This document shows positions 10,985 to 21,290 of a DNA stretch of 64,000 bases, piece by piece. The translations under genes and the position numbers were made by a program. The stretch spans positions 46,248,606 through 46,312,605 of the forward strand of contig JAVIAB010000008.1 in NCBI GenBank assembly GCA_032433765.1, read 5' to 3'. The first letter of the stretch is position 1; the number at the start of each line of letters is the position of its first letter. Below the pieces are notes generated by a model that was not told where the DNA came from, ran no database searches, and saw only the letters and a list, made by a program, of their open reading frames with translations. Source of the stretch: Megaustenia siamemsis (taxonomy: Eukaryota; Mollusca; Gastropoda; Stylommatophora; Ariophantidae).

Positions 10985-11430
10985 TAAACGGATGTATAAA
11001 GTATGGGAGAGGTAGGAGTTGTGTACAAAAAAGGACCCTGTACGAGGGTAACTATGGGAATATACATGTTCTGTGTAAAGAGATCGGGGCTGTGGAGAGA
11101 GATGTGATCTATGTAGAGAGATGTAATATGTGTAGAGAAATGGGATCTGTATAGAGTGATGAATCTGTGTAGAGAGATGTGATATGTGTAGAGAAATGGG
11201 ATCTGTGTAGAGTGATGGATCTGTGCAGAAAGATGGATCTGTGTAAAGAGAAAGGATCTGTGTAAAGAGAAGGGATATGTGTAAAAAGATGGATCTGTAC
11301 AAAGAGATGGGATCTGTTTAAAAAGATTATATCTGTGTAAAGAGAAGGGATCTGTGTAAAGAGATGGGGTCTGTATAAAGACATGGATCGATATACAAAA
11401 AGGATTCTGTTGGAAGAAAAAGATTCTACA
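10985..11430. repeat. Degenerate minisatellite, unit about 18-20 bp
   Basis: Repeats of GATCTGTGTAGAGAGATG-like units with varying length and frequent G/A exchanges. The long reverse-strand open frames (up to 181 codons, rich in S, L, H, T) are by-products of the low-stop repeat. Confidence 0.85.
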
Positions 11431-11454
11431 TGAAAAGAAAGGACCAATGGAAGA

Positions 11455-11694
11455 TCGATGTTTATTCAATCATTTTCCTCTCGACAGACGGCACATAAGC
11501 GGAAGTCATATTTCTCCACGATTGACGATTTGCTCCTAGTTCTTGTAGTTTTGTTGTTTCTTCTTGATCGTATAGTTGAGCCTTCCATAGTAACTGTTCT
11601 CCGTAGTGATTACTATGGTCTTCTTTATTTTCTTTTACCAGATGGTTTCCACATGAATGCCTGATGTGGAAGTCTTTCTTCATTCATTCTCAGC
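11455..11694 (-). pseudogene. LINE-F fragment, left part, split by SINE-1
   Basis: Reverse-strand translation ends with ELGANRQSWRNMTSAYVPS, matching ELAANRQSWRTMTSSHV in the LINE-F copy at 25650-26030. Codes the C-terminal tail of a LINE protein. The element continues after the SINE at 11981. Confidence 0.75.
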
Positions 11695-11980
11695 ACATGA
11701 CCGATGTGAGCCGCGACAGCTCAGTGGTTAGTGAACTGGCTACAAAGGACAAGGTGTAGGGTTCGATGCCAACCGACGGCTTCCAGGTTCACCCAGCCTT
11801 AAATGGGTACCGGATTTTTTTTTCTGGGAAAGTAAAGCAGCACGGGCGTAATACCGACCACATTACCCCAAAAATCATGTGCTGAAGGTCTGTAAAATAT
11901 AGGGTCACTAACACCATATTTCCCTATACGCCACTTGGCGTGATGGGGTACTTTACTTTTTACTTTTACATGACCGATGT
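11695..11980 (+). mobile_element. SINE-1 copy with perfect 13-bp target-site duplication
   Basis: The SINE body spans 11708-11967. Its tRNA-like head has an A-box (AGCTCAGTGG) and a B-box-like stretch (GGTTCGATGCC), both inside the transcribed sequence, so pol III transcription from an internal promoter is expected. The body continues through GGGTACCGGATTTTTTT, GGGAAAGTAAAGCAGC and TATACGCCACTTGGCGTGA, and ends ACTTTACTTTTTACTTTT. The flanks are identical, ACATGACCGATGT at 11695-11707 and 11968-11980. The uninterrupted LINE-F copy at 25765-25810 has the site once, with AAGACC in place of ATGACC. It encodes no protein and depends on a LINE partner. Confidence 0.95.
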
Positions 11981-12015
11981 ATTTCCAATGTCCTTTTATA
12001 AAGCTCGATACGTGT
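11981..12015 (-). pseudogene. LINE-F fragment, right part
   Basis: Continues the LINE-F match across the SINE: ATTTCCAATGTCC and TTATAAAGC correspond to the reverse complement of GGAAAT and GCTTTATAA near 25758-25785. Similarity fades after about 12015. Confidence 0.65.
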
Positions 12016-12164
12016 TCTTCTTTGTATTCGCATGTTACGGAACATTATCTGGAATATTACAACACTTGTTATCCAAATTATTAATAACCGACTTTGTTCT
12101 TTGTCTTACAATTGCAACACTTGTCACAACATCATCATTAGCTAAATTAATTTAGTTTAGTTTA

Positions 12165-12375
12165 ATCGCCGGATCATCGCCCACGAAATAACACGTCCAT
12201 AAGTGCTCAGATCACCTCTCCAGCAAATCCCGCAGTGATCAAGAATTGAGAAACAAAGTCCTCCCGTGTTGCTGTTGAAGCTCTCTTGAACTTAGACCAC
12301 ATCCCTCTTGATTTGCAGTCGCACGAATGTTAAAGATTAATCACGAACATTCATCTGGATCTTCATCTCGCCCAA
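12165..12375 (-). pseudogene. RNase-H-type LINE tail, fragment
   Basis: Related to 15300-15741: CCATAAGTGCTCAGATC, CAGCAAATCCCGCAGTG and CATCCCTCTTGATT occur in the same order as CCATAAGCGCTCTGATC, CAGCAAAACCCGCAGTG and CATCCCTCTTGATT. It codes on the reverse strand for a C-terminal tail ending in an LLxR-S-E-x-LWT-type motif. Decayed. Confidence 0.6.
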
Positions 12376-12379
12376 ACTT

Positions 12380-13095
12380 CTTAATTTTACTGACTTCGTA
12401 CTTTGTCTTACACCGTTACACTTACCAAAATGATTAATATAACTGACATTTTTTACTTTGTCTAAGACTGTTACTCTTATTATCAAAATTATTACTAACT
12501 GCCTTGTACTTTGTCTAAGACTGTTACTCTTATTATCAAATTATTACTAACTACCTTGTACTTTGTCTAAGACTGTTACTCTTATTATCAAAATTATTAC
12601 TAACTGCCTTGTACTTTGTCTAAGACTGTTACTCTTATTATCAAAATTATTACTAACTGCCTTGTACTTTGTCTAAGACTGTTACTCTTATATTCAAAAT
12701 TATTACTAACTACCTTGTACTTTGTCTAAGACTGTTACTCTTATTATCAAATTATTACTAACTGCCTTGTACTTTGTCTAAGACTGTTACTCTTATTATC
12801 AAAATTATTACTAGCTGCCTTGTACTTTGATTAAAACTGTTCCTTTTATTATCCAAATTATTACTAACTGCCTGTACTTTGTCTAAAACTATTACTTTTA
12901 TTATCCAAATTATTACTAACTGCCTTGCACTTTGTCTAAAACTATTACTTTTATTATCCAAATTATTACTAACTGCCTTGTACTTTTACTAAAACTATTC
13001 CTTTTATTATCCAAATTATTACTAACTGCCTTGCACTTTGTCTAAACTGTTACTTTTATTATACAAATTATTACTAACTGCCGTGTAATTTGCCT
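12380..13095. repeat. 53-bp minisatellite, about 13 copies
   Basis: Unit ACTAACTGCCTTGTACTTTG followed by TCTAAGACTGTTACTCTTAT and TATCAAAATTATT. Copies differ by substitutions and 1-bp losses; the right-hand third carries a distinct variant (AAACTATTACTTTTATTATCC). Confidence 0.93.
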
Positions 13096-13632
13096 AACAC
13101 TGGTTAATGGTTCTCAATAGCGTTGAGGTATAGGGTGCTCGTCTTGTAACCATAAGGTATCTGACCTGGCTCAGGCCATATTTAGCAGAAACTCCTGACC
13201 TCAAAGATCAAGTACTTAGGGTAATCTGATATTCACAACAAAAATTAGGTTTCGTAATCAAGTTGAAGGCGTTAAAGAAACTCTGGCTGTTGAAAATGTT
13301 TACAGAGAAAGCTGTATACCGCTGCCCGGGTGAAATTAAAAAGGAAGTAAAATTCTAACCATTTTTCATAACAGCAAAGAAGACTTCTGAAATTACAAGA
13401 GGGAGGGAGCAGCCTCGCCGGTTCTGTGGCGTTCAAGCTCTCTGTTGAACATGTTGAGATAGGTCTGCGTTATCAGAATAGTGAGGAAAACGCTACAATC
13501 TGAGAATAACGGTGGAAGTCCTGACACAAAGACACTGTTAGCTTAACTGTTGTTAGGATCATCATCACTGCATACAAGACCAATCCTTAGGTGCTTCGAT
13601 ATCTTCCTCGAGAATCTCAAGAAAATCCGAGG
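13096..13632. other. No firm feature
   Basis: The stretch at 13115-13180 (AATAGCGTTGAGGTATAGGG) faintly resembles a tRNA A-box region, but no convincing B-box follows. No coding signal. Confidence 0.4.
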
Positions 13633-14240
13633 ACAATTCTGGCCCATGATTTCTGTACGATCACGGCCTGCTATCCACAGTGAGGGCAGGTTTTAGCTGA
13701 CAATTCTGGCCCATGATTTCTGTACGATCACGGCCTGCTATCCACAGTGAGGGTAGGTTTTAGCTGACAATTCTGGCCCATGATTTCTGTACGATCACGG
13801 CCTGCGATCCCCAGTGAGGGTAGGTTTTAGCTTACAATTCTGGCCCATGATTTCTGTACGATCACGGCCTGCTATCCACAGTGAGGGTAGGTTTTAGCTT
13901 ACAATTCTGGCCCATGATTTCTGTACGATCACGGCCTGCTATCCACAGTGAGGGTAGGTTTTAGCTGACAATTCTGGCCCATGATTTCTGTACGATCACG
14001 GCCTGCGATCCCCAGTGAGGGTAGGTTTTAGCTTACAATTCTGGCCCATGATTTCTGTACGATCACGGCCTGCTATCCACAATGAGGGTAGGTTTTAGCT
14101 GACAATTCTGGCCCATGATTTCTGTACGATAACGGCCTGCTATCCACAGTGAGGGCAGGTTTTAGCTGACAATTCTGGCCCATGATCTCTGTACGATCAT
14201 GGCCTGCTATCCACAGTGAGGGTAGGTTTTAGCTTACAAT
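13633..14240. repeat. 67-bp minisatellite, 9 copies
   Basis: A 67-bp unit beginning ACAATTCTGGCCCATGATTT repeats at exact 67-bp steps from 13633 to about 14236. Copies 3 and 6 share CGATCCCCAG in place of CTATCCACAG and are each preceded by a copy ending GCTGAC, so a block of units was duplicated. The array ends where SINE-2 sequence begins. Confidence 0.95.
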
Positions 14241-14772
14241 TTTGCCCAGGAAGCGGCCTTATTTAAGGCCTACTCTTTCCGATTTTGGAAGCCGCGATAG
14301 CTCAGTGGTTAGTTAACTGGACTACAAATGACAAGAGGGAGGGTTCGATTCCAACCGACGGCTTCCGGGTTCACCCAGCCTTTCATGGGTACCGGATTTT
14401 TTTCTGGGAAAGTAAAGAGGCGCGGGCGTAATATCGACCAAATTACCCCAAAAATAATGTGCCGAAGGTCTGTAAAATTTATGGTCACTAACACCATATT
14501 CCCTATACGCCACTTGGCGTGAAAGGGGGCACTTTACTTTTTTTTTACTTTCCGATTTTAAGTGTCAAGGGTTCTTTAGCGATCGCGAGTGCACGCGGAA
14601 CCTTCTAATTATTGCCGTTATCCGAGAGGGCTATACATCGGATCTCATTACCCATGAGATCAGGGGAAGATAATTTTTAGAAAATCACCACCGCTTTCGG
14701 TGGGCTTTGAACCCGCGTCCTTCCAGTCCTGAGGCCTGCGTCTTACCTCTATACTACTCAACCCCTTAATAT
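14241..14772 (-). mobile_element. SINE-2 copy (tRNA-derived), split by SINE-1
   Basis: On the reverse strand the element starts near 14770 with an A-box (TAGTATAGAGGTAAGACG) and a B-box (GGTTCAAAGCCC). The body contains ATGAGATCCGATGTATAGCC, the GCGATCGC/TAAAGAACCC region and AAAATCGGAAAG. The body is shared with 21825-22110 and 54297-54470, which lack the head. A SINE-1 sits inside the body at 14287-14547. Of the copies in the window, this one alone keeps the tRNA-like promoter. Confidence 0.8.
14275..14559 (+). mobile_element. SINE-1 copy with 12-bp target-site duplication, inside SINE-2
   Basis: Body 14287-14547, with A-box ATAGCTCAGTGG and B-box GGTTCGATTCC. The shared SINE-1 body ends CACTTGGCGTGAAAGGGG plus an ACTTTAC(T)n tail. 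Both flanks read CTTTCCGATTTT (14275-14286 and 14548-14559). Confidence 0.94.
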
Positions 14773-15239
14773 AACTGTTTTTACTGCCAGTAATTATTTT
14801 TTTGTTATCAGGATATAGATGAGAAAGCTAATGGACGCTGTCCGAGTAAAACGACGAAGGCCTTCAGACAAAGACACTGTTAACATAAGCGTATTTTACT
14901 GCCGCCAATTATTTATTGTTTATCAGAAACTCATCCAATAGCCCGCCTCCTACTTCCGATGGTATCTCCCTCGCGATTAGGGACCACTAATCTATTCCGA
15001 GACACATAAGTCTTCTTGCATCAAGACGTTGCACCGAATGATAAGGACTCAATTACATGCCCTGGCAAGTACCGTTATCAAACATTAACGGCTGTCTCAA
15101 GAGATGGATGTTCAGCTATGTTTATCTCCCTTTCTTTCTAGATATAGAATGTCTAATAGTTTTGCGTTTTTTTTTTAAGTGCTGACTTCGTTCTAAATTA
15201 AACCTACACATGTTAAATTAATTCACATTTGTTAATTAA
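14773..15239. other. No recognisable feature
   Basis: AT-rich spacer with a T run near 15169. No motif or internal match found. Confidence 0.4.
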
Positions 15240-15900
15240 CTGAAGTTCTGAACTTTGTTAATTTATTTCACATTAGTGTTACTATTGGTCGTCAGATTAT
15301 CTATATCGCACATCGAACAACAGTCCATAAGCGCTCTGATCTCCTTCCCAGCAAAACCCGCAGTGTGAAACGATAAACTGGTTCACAAGTCCATCCCCGA
15401 TCTTCGCGTAGCGCTCCTGGATCTAAATAGCATCCCTCTTGATTAATGTGGAGATCTGGGGGTCGCACTAAGGCTGCAAATTCACGAACACCATCGAAAT
15501 CTCTTCTCTCCCCTAATATTTCGTGAACGGACGGGTTAGGGATACACGATCGTCTACCATGATGACGTGGCACACAGAACAATGGATGCGCCCACAACTC
15601 CCGACTCACTTCAGATAAATCAGCCAAAACGCACGAAACATCATAGCGATGACACTGAATCCCCAAAGTGGAAACTTCAGTTGACCTGGCAGACCAATCA
15701 ACATTAAGGAACTGAAAGTAATTGGCTCCGAACAAATCCAACGACGGTTAATGAACAGCTCTCAAAATCATGACGTAAACCGGATATCGACTTCGCGACG
15801 GGAGGAGATCGCATTCACAACTCTTCATTAGTCAAAAGAACTGTTGCCACGTGAATGGACTCCGTAGCACCTGCGCGAAGCCGTTAAGTGGAACTTAACT
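15240..15900 (-). pseudogene. RNase-H-type LINE tail (open 146-codon frame)
   Basis: A 146-codon frame (15301-15741) is open on the reverse strand. Its C-terminus (FTLRVLLGRRSERLWTVVR) aligns with RWTLRELLRRGSEHLWTCS at the end of the RNase H protein at 59567-60286. I infer it is the region downstream of RNase H in a related I/Jockey-like LINE; the RNase H catalytic residues themselves are not in this piece. The whole 660-bp segment is repeated, more decayed and internally deleted, at 23985-24410, and a third fragment is at 12165-12375. No credible start codon context; treated as a truncated element. Confidence 0.6.
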
Positions 15901-16740
15901 ATGGTAAGATCCAAAAACTCCCAGCATGTGATTATGAGTCAAACGGGACGCTTGAGAGGAGGAGAAAGAAAAGGGGATGTTGGGAAATCAGTCACGTGAT
16001 TAGACGGGAAGTCGCACGAGGTAACAAGGTAAGTAGTAAAATGATGTGTTAAAGGCATTTAAGCGTGACACAAGTAATCACTAGAGATAGCGAAGTGTAT
16101 ATATGGAGTGCAAACGAGCAAAACTCGATGTTACATTGAAAACGTAGCGATAAAGGAGGCGTAATAGGAGGATTATCGAGGACGTGGAAAGTCAGACAGG
16201 AGTAGTGAAGCAGCTTTTGAAAAAAGGCAGATGTATGTATCGATAAAGATAATAAATGTATGTGGAGAACAGGCAAACATTTGCAGTGCTGCTGTAATTA
16301 TACATATAACCTGGTAAATAGAGATCATGATTCTAGTGGAAGGATGCCAAGATACTTACAGATATACAGACCCTGAGTGTTGCTGTTGGAGATCACGTCA
16401 GTGTGTGGTGGCCTAAACAGGATCAGGGGAGGGAGGAAAAAAGAGGAGGGGGGGGAGGAGGGGGACGGGACAGAATGGAAGGGACAGTGATAGACAACTG
16501 TGTCCTTGAAAACAGCAGCATTTTTTGTATATATTGAGAGTTATCTCTCTTGAAGCTGCAGTTTAACCAGACAAATAAATTTATTCCGCTGGCTTGTATT
16601 TGATGTTCCTTCCCATGCATGAACTTGTGAAGTCGTTCCTATCTTCAGATGGTATATTAACTTGTGTACCATTCAAACAAGTGGAAGATGTGAGTTGAAG
16701 ATTCAGATAAAATACGCTCTCATGTCATTATTGACTTCTT
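15901..16740. other. No recognisable gene; short purine-rich tract
   Basis: Contains a G/A-rich tract at about 16425-16475. Small open frames at 16049-16276 and 16423-16620 carry no motif. Confidence 0.4.
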
Positions 16741-17075
16741 GTGCCGCCTCCGCATCGAAGGAGTGTTATTTCCGTTATTTCATTGCCTTGTGTTGATGGT
16801 GTACGATTTCACAGCTTCTGAAGTCCAACTCTAAACGCTGTCAGTTGTTGTTTGCCTCTATCTCGTATACAATGTATTTTTCTTTCCAGGGATATTCTCG
16901 GTAAGATATGTCTCCTTGAGTGCCCAGGAATGTCGTTTGTCTACCCTGAAATGTGTGAAGAATGTATTCATCTTCAGCTATTTCAAAAGTTCATTATTTC
17001 TTTACTTTGCCGTCCACCCAATTATTCCTATTCTTCCATTGATCCACGTATCAAAGGATTTGGTTTTATTTTTTA
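16741..17075 (-). pseudogene. LINE-D 3' fragment, decayed
   Basis: Follows the LINE-D order: CGCCTCCGCATCGAAGG, TGTTGATGGTG, then TTCAAAAGTTCATTATTTC, CCACCCAATTATTCCTATTC, and CACGTATCAAAGG. Reverse-strand C-terminal RT tail, heavily mutated. Confidence 0.65.
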
Positions 17076-17158
17076 GTTTATTTATTTCTTGTTCTTGTTT
17101 TAACACCATAAGAGAATTCTAACTAGATTTGTTATTCCTCTATTTCAGTCCAGTTGTG

Positions 17159-17159
<1 letters not shown>

Positions 17160-17215
<56 letters not shown>
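17160..17215. repeat. (TA)n microsatellite
   Basis: About 27 TA dinucleotides immediately upstream of the truncated LINE-A copy. Confidence 0.95.
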
Positions 17216-17216
<1 letters not shown>

Positions 17217-17829
17217 TACTTGAGGTCCATCATCAGCAACAGACTATATGTAGAAACAGAGATTGACACTTGTACTGGTAAAGCTGCTACCGCCTTTGCC
17301 TGTATTTCTAGGCGTGTCTGGCAAAACGGCAAACTGACAATTAAAACAAAAGCCGCAGTGTACAATGCCTGTATAATTAGTATCCTCCTGTAGGGCAGCG
17401 AATCTTGGACAACCTATGTAGAGCAGGAGATAAGGCTAAATGCATTCCATATGCGATGTCTACGCCGTATTCTTGGTATCAGCTGGAAGGATAAAGTGAC
17501 AAACGTGGAGGTCGTGACTCCGCACAGGCCTACCAAATATCTACACGCTGCTCAAACAACGTAGGTTACGCTGGCTTGGCTATGTACAAAGTATGAAAGA
17601 TGGCCGCATACCGAAAGATATACTCTACGGACAACTGGCAGATGGTAAAAGAACTAGGGGGTGCCCAAAACTTCGATTTGTAGATGTGTGTAAACGCGAC
17701 ATGAAGACTCTGAACATAAACCCTGCATCATGGGAAGACATAGCTGCAGACCGCAATCTCTGGAAACACACTCTAAAGGTTCACCTCAAACAGGAATCAG
17801 ACAGATTCATAGAGAAAGAGAATACATGA
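17216..17829 (+). pseudogene. LINE-A 3' fragment
   Basis: Translation gives YLRSIISNRLYVETEID, then GKAATAFACISRRVW, a GSESWTTYVEQE block, CLRRILGISWKDKV, QRRLRWLGYVQSMKDGR and an intact last segment to 17829 (VCKRDMKTLNINPASWEDIA). It corresponds to the C-terminal half of the RT protein at 328-1530 and lacks the catalytic core. There is a stop after the SILL block (about 17391) and a frameshift near 17530-17590. Confidence 0.85.
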
Positions 17830-17904
17830 CGAAAGAAAGGAAAAGAAAAATAACATTTCTAAGGGCGCTGAAAAATCCATAATCAACTATGACTGACTGA
17901 GGCT

Positions 17905-17915
17905 ACTACACACAT

Positions 17916-17947
<32 letters not shown>
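17905..17947. repeat. (CA)n(TA)n microsatellite
   Basis: A short ACACACACACAC tract followed by a TATATATATA tract at the 3' side of LINE-A. Confidence 0.85.
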
Positions 17948-18044
17948 TTACTTATATCCGAGCGTATTCTTCTTGTTGTTAAGACTGTCTTTGCCAAATC
18001 TATTCTTTTTAAATGTTTTATTTTATTTTTAATTACCCAATCTT

Positions 18045-18260
18045 TTTAGGGGATTTCGAGAGGCTGTGTGGTTTATAGGTGCAACGTCGGCCTCTAGGTA
18101 AGAAGGTCCAGGGTTTGGATCCCACCAAAGCAGGTGGAAATTTGTAAAAATTCAAATCTATGATTTCTTCTTTGTCTTTACCCTCCTCTGGACTCTCAGA
18201 TTCGCTGTCTAGTCCTCCCGGTAGCGGTTCAAAAAAAAAAAAGAAGTAGACGATCCTGTG
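18045..18260 (+). mobile_element. tRNA-derived SINE, separate family (single copy here)
   Basis: The head resembles a tRNA: GAGGCTGTGTGGTTTATAGG covers the A-box region, and CAGGGTTTGGATCCCACC is a B-box. About 45 bp separate them. A body with an A-rich run follows to about 18240. No second copy in this window, so boundaries are uncertain. Confidence 0.55.
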
Positions 18261-19154
18261 CGCACTAAGTGCACGTTGGCATTTGAAAATCGAAACGAGT
18301 AAACCAGAAATAGCCGCTGCCCAGGCAAAATGTGATAGGAAATCTTCCAAAAAACGTCAAAACTAGAAAAAACATTAGAGCATGCACGAAGTCAGAGAAC
18401 ATCTGACGCATGGTCAGGGATTCCTGGGCACACGCCTGTTGGTGTGAAACATATTACAAGTTATGTTCACACAAAATTTAGTCTCTTGGCACATCGCTAA
18501 AGATATGAAGCAGACGTATGCAAACAACAACAAAGCACAAGAATTACCCTTTTATATAGCTCCCTTAATTACCTCACTAAATGCACAAGGTTCCAGCAAA
18601 TGTAAAAGTGCTACAGGTTAATCTAACGGATATTAGCACCTGAGTATACTTGCGAACACGTGCTACCAAACTGCCAAGAAAAATATTTCATTATTTCATG
18701 CTTTGAACTTTTCTCTTGTTATTTTTGATCATGTTTCAAAGCTTTTTGTTTACATCAATAATAAATGATGATCGGGGGATATCAAACGGAGGCAAATTAG
18801 TGTTGGGTAGTGAGATTCTTCAACGTGTGGACAGTAAGCAAAGCGAGTAAAGGATAGGTCATGCCTCACTGAGTCTTTACAGTATGGCGATACGTCACAA
18901 TTTGTCTATGAATATCGAAAAAGAAATATTGGCGTTCACAGTTTTTGTCACTGATACTTTAGTTCATTTGCACATGCATCTTTCTTGGAAGACAAAATGT
19001 TGATGTCACTTAAGTTATACATTTAAAGAGATTAGGGAAGAAAATTATCGTCAAAATTACAAACTGTTGTGGTTAAACATAGAATTGCATGCCCCGAAAC
19101 TCTCGAAACTCTCAGATTTTCCGATCTGTGATCGTTTTATTAAAACAGCAACTA
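18261..19154. other. No recognisable feature
   Basis: AT-rich unique-looking sequence of about 0.9 kb. No coding motif, tandem repeat or internal match seen. Confidence 0.45.
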
Positions 19155-19540
19155 CTAAAATATGATCATTCAGTGTCGTCTCCGCACCGAAGGTTGACTA
19201 CCATCGAGCGCTATTCCGCTCTGTCTCTTGCTTTGATGGTGCAGGTTGTCACAAGGTGAACTGACCATCTTTTGACGTGACTTGTCCATGTTAGTCTTGG
19301 TCTGCCTTTGCCTCTTTTACCTTGTTTTTTTTTCCCTTCCACGATTAATTATAGTAGGCTGTTGTGTCTTTTAACATGCCCAAAAAATCTCATTTGTCTT
19401 GTTTGATTGTGTTTAGTAGTTCTCTTTTTTTTTCATTATTTTTTTTCAAAGACTTCATCGTTTGTTTTCTTTCCTTCCCATGCAATTTGTCCTATTCTTC
19501 TATAAATCAACATTTCAAAAGCTTCAATTTTCTGAAAATA
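19155..19540 (-). pseudogene. LINE-D 3' fragment
   Basis: Begins with GTCGTCTCCGCACCGAAGG, then CTCTTGCTTTGATGGTGCAG, TTGTCCATGTTAGTCTTGG and CATTTCAAAAGCTTCAATTT. This matches 39685-40060 closely. On the reverse strand this is the LINE tail with a GRGRPR-type segment. The end of the family at the GTGTCGTCTCCG side is shared by several copies. Confidence 0.82.
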
Positions 19541-19984
19541 GCAAACATACATAAATATTGAATTTAGCTAGAAAACATAAAGTTGTGTGTGTGTGGTTCC
19601 ATCAACTGAAACCGCTTCCATCCAATATAATTGTAAGAATAAATGCACTATTCGAGATTCAGGACATCTTCCTCCATATTTGATGCAACATTTCCTAAAT
19701 TATAACTAAAATGCCACTTTGAGTTTAAAATAAACAAATATGCGAGGTGGTCAGTACAATGTCAGGCCGCCATACTTTTCCGAAGAAAATCTCTGGTGTT
19801 CATCTTCAAAGGTTGGGTTAACTCCGAGATGGCGTCGGTCATAAAAATATATTCAACACGTTTGGGGAACTGAATCCAGGTCGACTCGTTGAGATTATGA
19901 GCGCTGCTATCTGCCTCGCCAGCGCGGCTTTGAACAGAAAGCAAGAATTAAACTAGTAGTATGTAAGATTACACAGAAGTAAAC
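19541..19984. other. No recognisable feature
   Basis: Spacer between two LINE-D copies of opposite orientation. Contains only short fortuitous frames. Confidence 0.4.
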
Positions 19985-21290
19985 AAACCAATATATGCCT
20001 GCTGCATAGACTACACCAAAGTTTTAGATGGAGTACACCACAAACAACTTATAGAATGCCTAAAAGAGATGCATCTAGATAACATGGACATACGAATAAT
20101 ATGTAATCTATACTGGGAGCAAACATCTATAATAAAATATAACAAAGAGAACTCTACACCCTTTGATATAAAAAGAGGAATAAGACAGGGATACTTCCTA
20201 TCGCCAAGCTTGTTCAATCTATACACTGAGCAAATCTTTAAAAACATCGCAGAGAGGCCAGGCCTACAAATTAATTGAAAGATAATCAATAACCTAAGAT
20301 ATGCTGACGATACTATTTACTGTGTAAGCCTTAGAAGCAGTGCAGAAGGAGGTCGACGCCTGGGAGTCATGACTCAGGCGGGCCCACCCGCCATAGAGTG
20401 TCAAGAAGCTAAAGGGCTCAAACACCGGCTCGCCGGGGTATCTTCTGATGATCAGATTGCCTCCTGCTGCGAAGCTCTGTACAAAGAGTTACCTACTACT
20501 AGCAGAAAATCCTAAGGATCTACAACAATTATTTAATGAAATAAACATGACAAGCAAAAAATAGGGACTAGACACGAATATCAAAAAGACTAAAACTATG
20601 ATCATAAAGAAAGAAAATACTCAAAACTCACAAGTGGATATCAAAATTGAAGGAATAGACCTGGAGACAGTTCAGAACTACAACTACCTTGGACATACAA
20701 TAACCAGTGATGGAAAATGTACAACTGAAATAAACAAAAGAATAGGAATGGCAAACAGTAATTTTAATGTCGTGAAGAACACACTAACATCAAAACAAAT
20801 AACACCAGCGCTAAAACTAAGAATAGCAAAATGTTACATCTTCTCAATATTCCTATATGGTGCAGAAACATTGACATTAGACAAGAAAACTGAACGGAGA
20901 ATTTAAGCCTTTGAAATGTGGATATACGGAAGAATATGTAGAATTGGATGGAAGGAAAAGAAAACAAACGATGAAGTCCTAAAACAACTAAAAATGAAAA
21001 CAGACACACAATTCAAACAAGACAAATGCGAATTTGGGGCCATGTTAAAAGACACTACAGCCTACTAAAAGTAATCCTAGAGGGGAAAACACAAGGTAAA
21101 AAGTAATCCTGGAAGGGAAAACACAAGGTAAAAGAGGCAGAGGCAGACCAAGACTAACATAGACGAGTAACATCAAAAGATGGATAGATCAGCCAATGAC
21201 AATCTGCACAATCAAAGCAAGAGACAGAACAGATCGGCGCTCCATGGTAGCCAACCTTCGTTGCGGAGACGGCACTCGATGATGATGATG
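19985..21290 (+). pseudogene. LINE-D relic: reverse transcriptase, most complete copy
   Basis: RT blocks appear in order: CIDYTKVLDGVHHKQL, IKRGIRQGYFLSPSLFNLY (about 20168-20224), then the catalytic YADDT motif (about 20299-20313). The usual next block resumes at about 20500. A frame at 20598-20906 carries YNYLGHTITSDGKCTTEINK and CYIFSIFLYGAETLTLDKK. The tail reads WKEKKTNDEVLKQLK and GRGRPRLT. The copy is 5'-truncated (no endonuclease), has several stops and carries a foreign insert of about 178 bp right after the YADD codons. A small local duplication (AAAAGTAATCCTGGAAGGG-type) sits at 21065-21135. Confidence 0.85.
20322..20499. mobile_element. Unidentified ~178-bp insertion within LINE-D
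   Basis: The LINE-D copy at 29461-30090 runs continuously through the corresponding site (once its own SINE is set aside), so these bases are extra. The insert is more GC-rich than its host and contains palindromes GGGAGTCATGACTC and GGCGGGCCCACCCGCC. I cannot assign it to a family, and target duplications are unclear. Confidence 0.6.

Noticed and set aside
10913..11469. Overlapping reverse frames of 112-181 codons
   Set aside because: Degenerate 18-20 bp minisatellite; three frames are open at once, as expected from the repeat.
13110..13190. Possible tRNA-like SINE head
   Set aside because: Only an A-box-like stretch; no B-box at suitable spacing and no second copy.
13633..14240. Regular 67-bp repeats as a CRISPR-like array
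   Set aside because: No alternation of constant repeats with unique spacers; the whole unit is repeated, in eukaryotic repeat-rich DNA.
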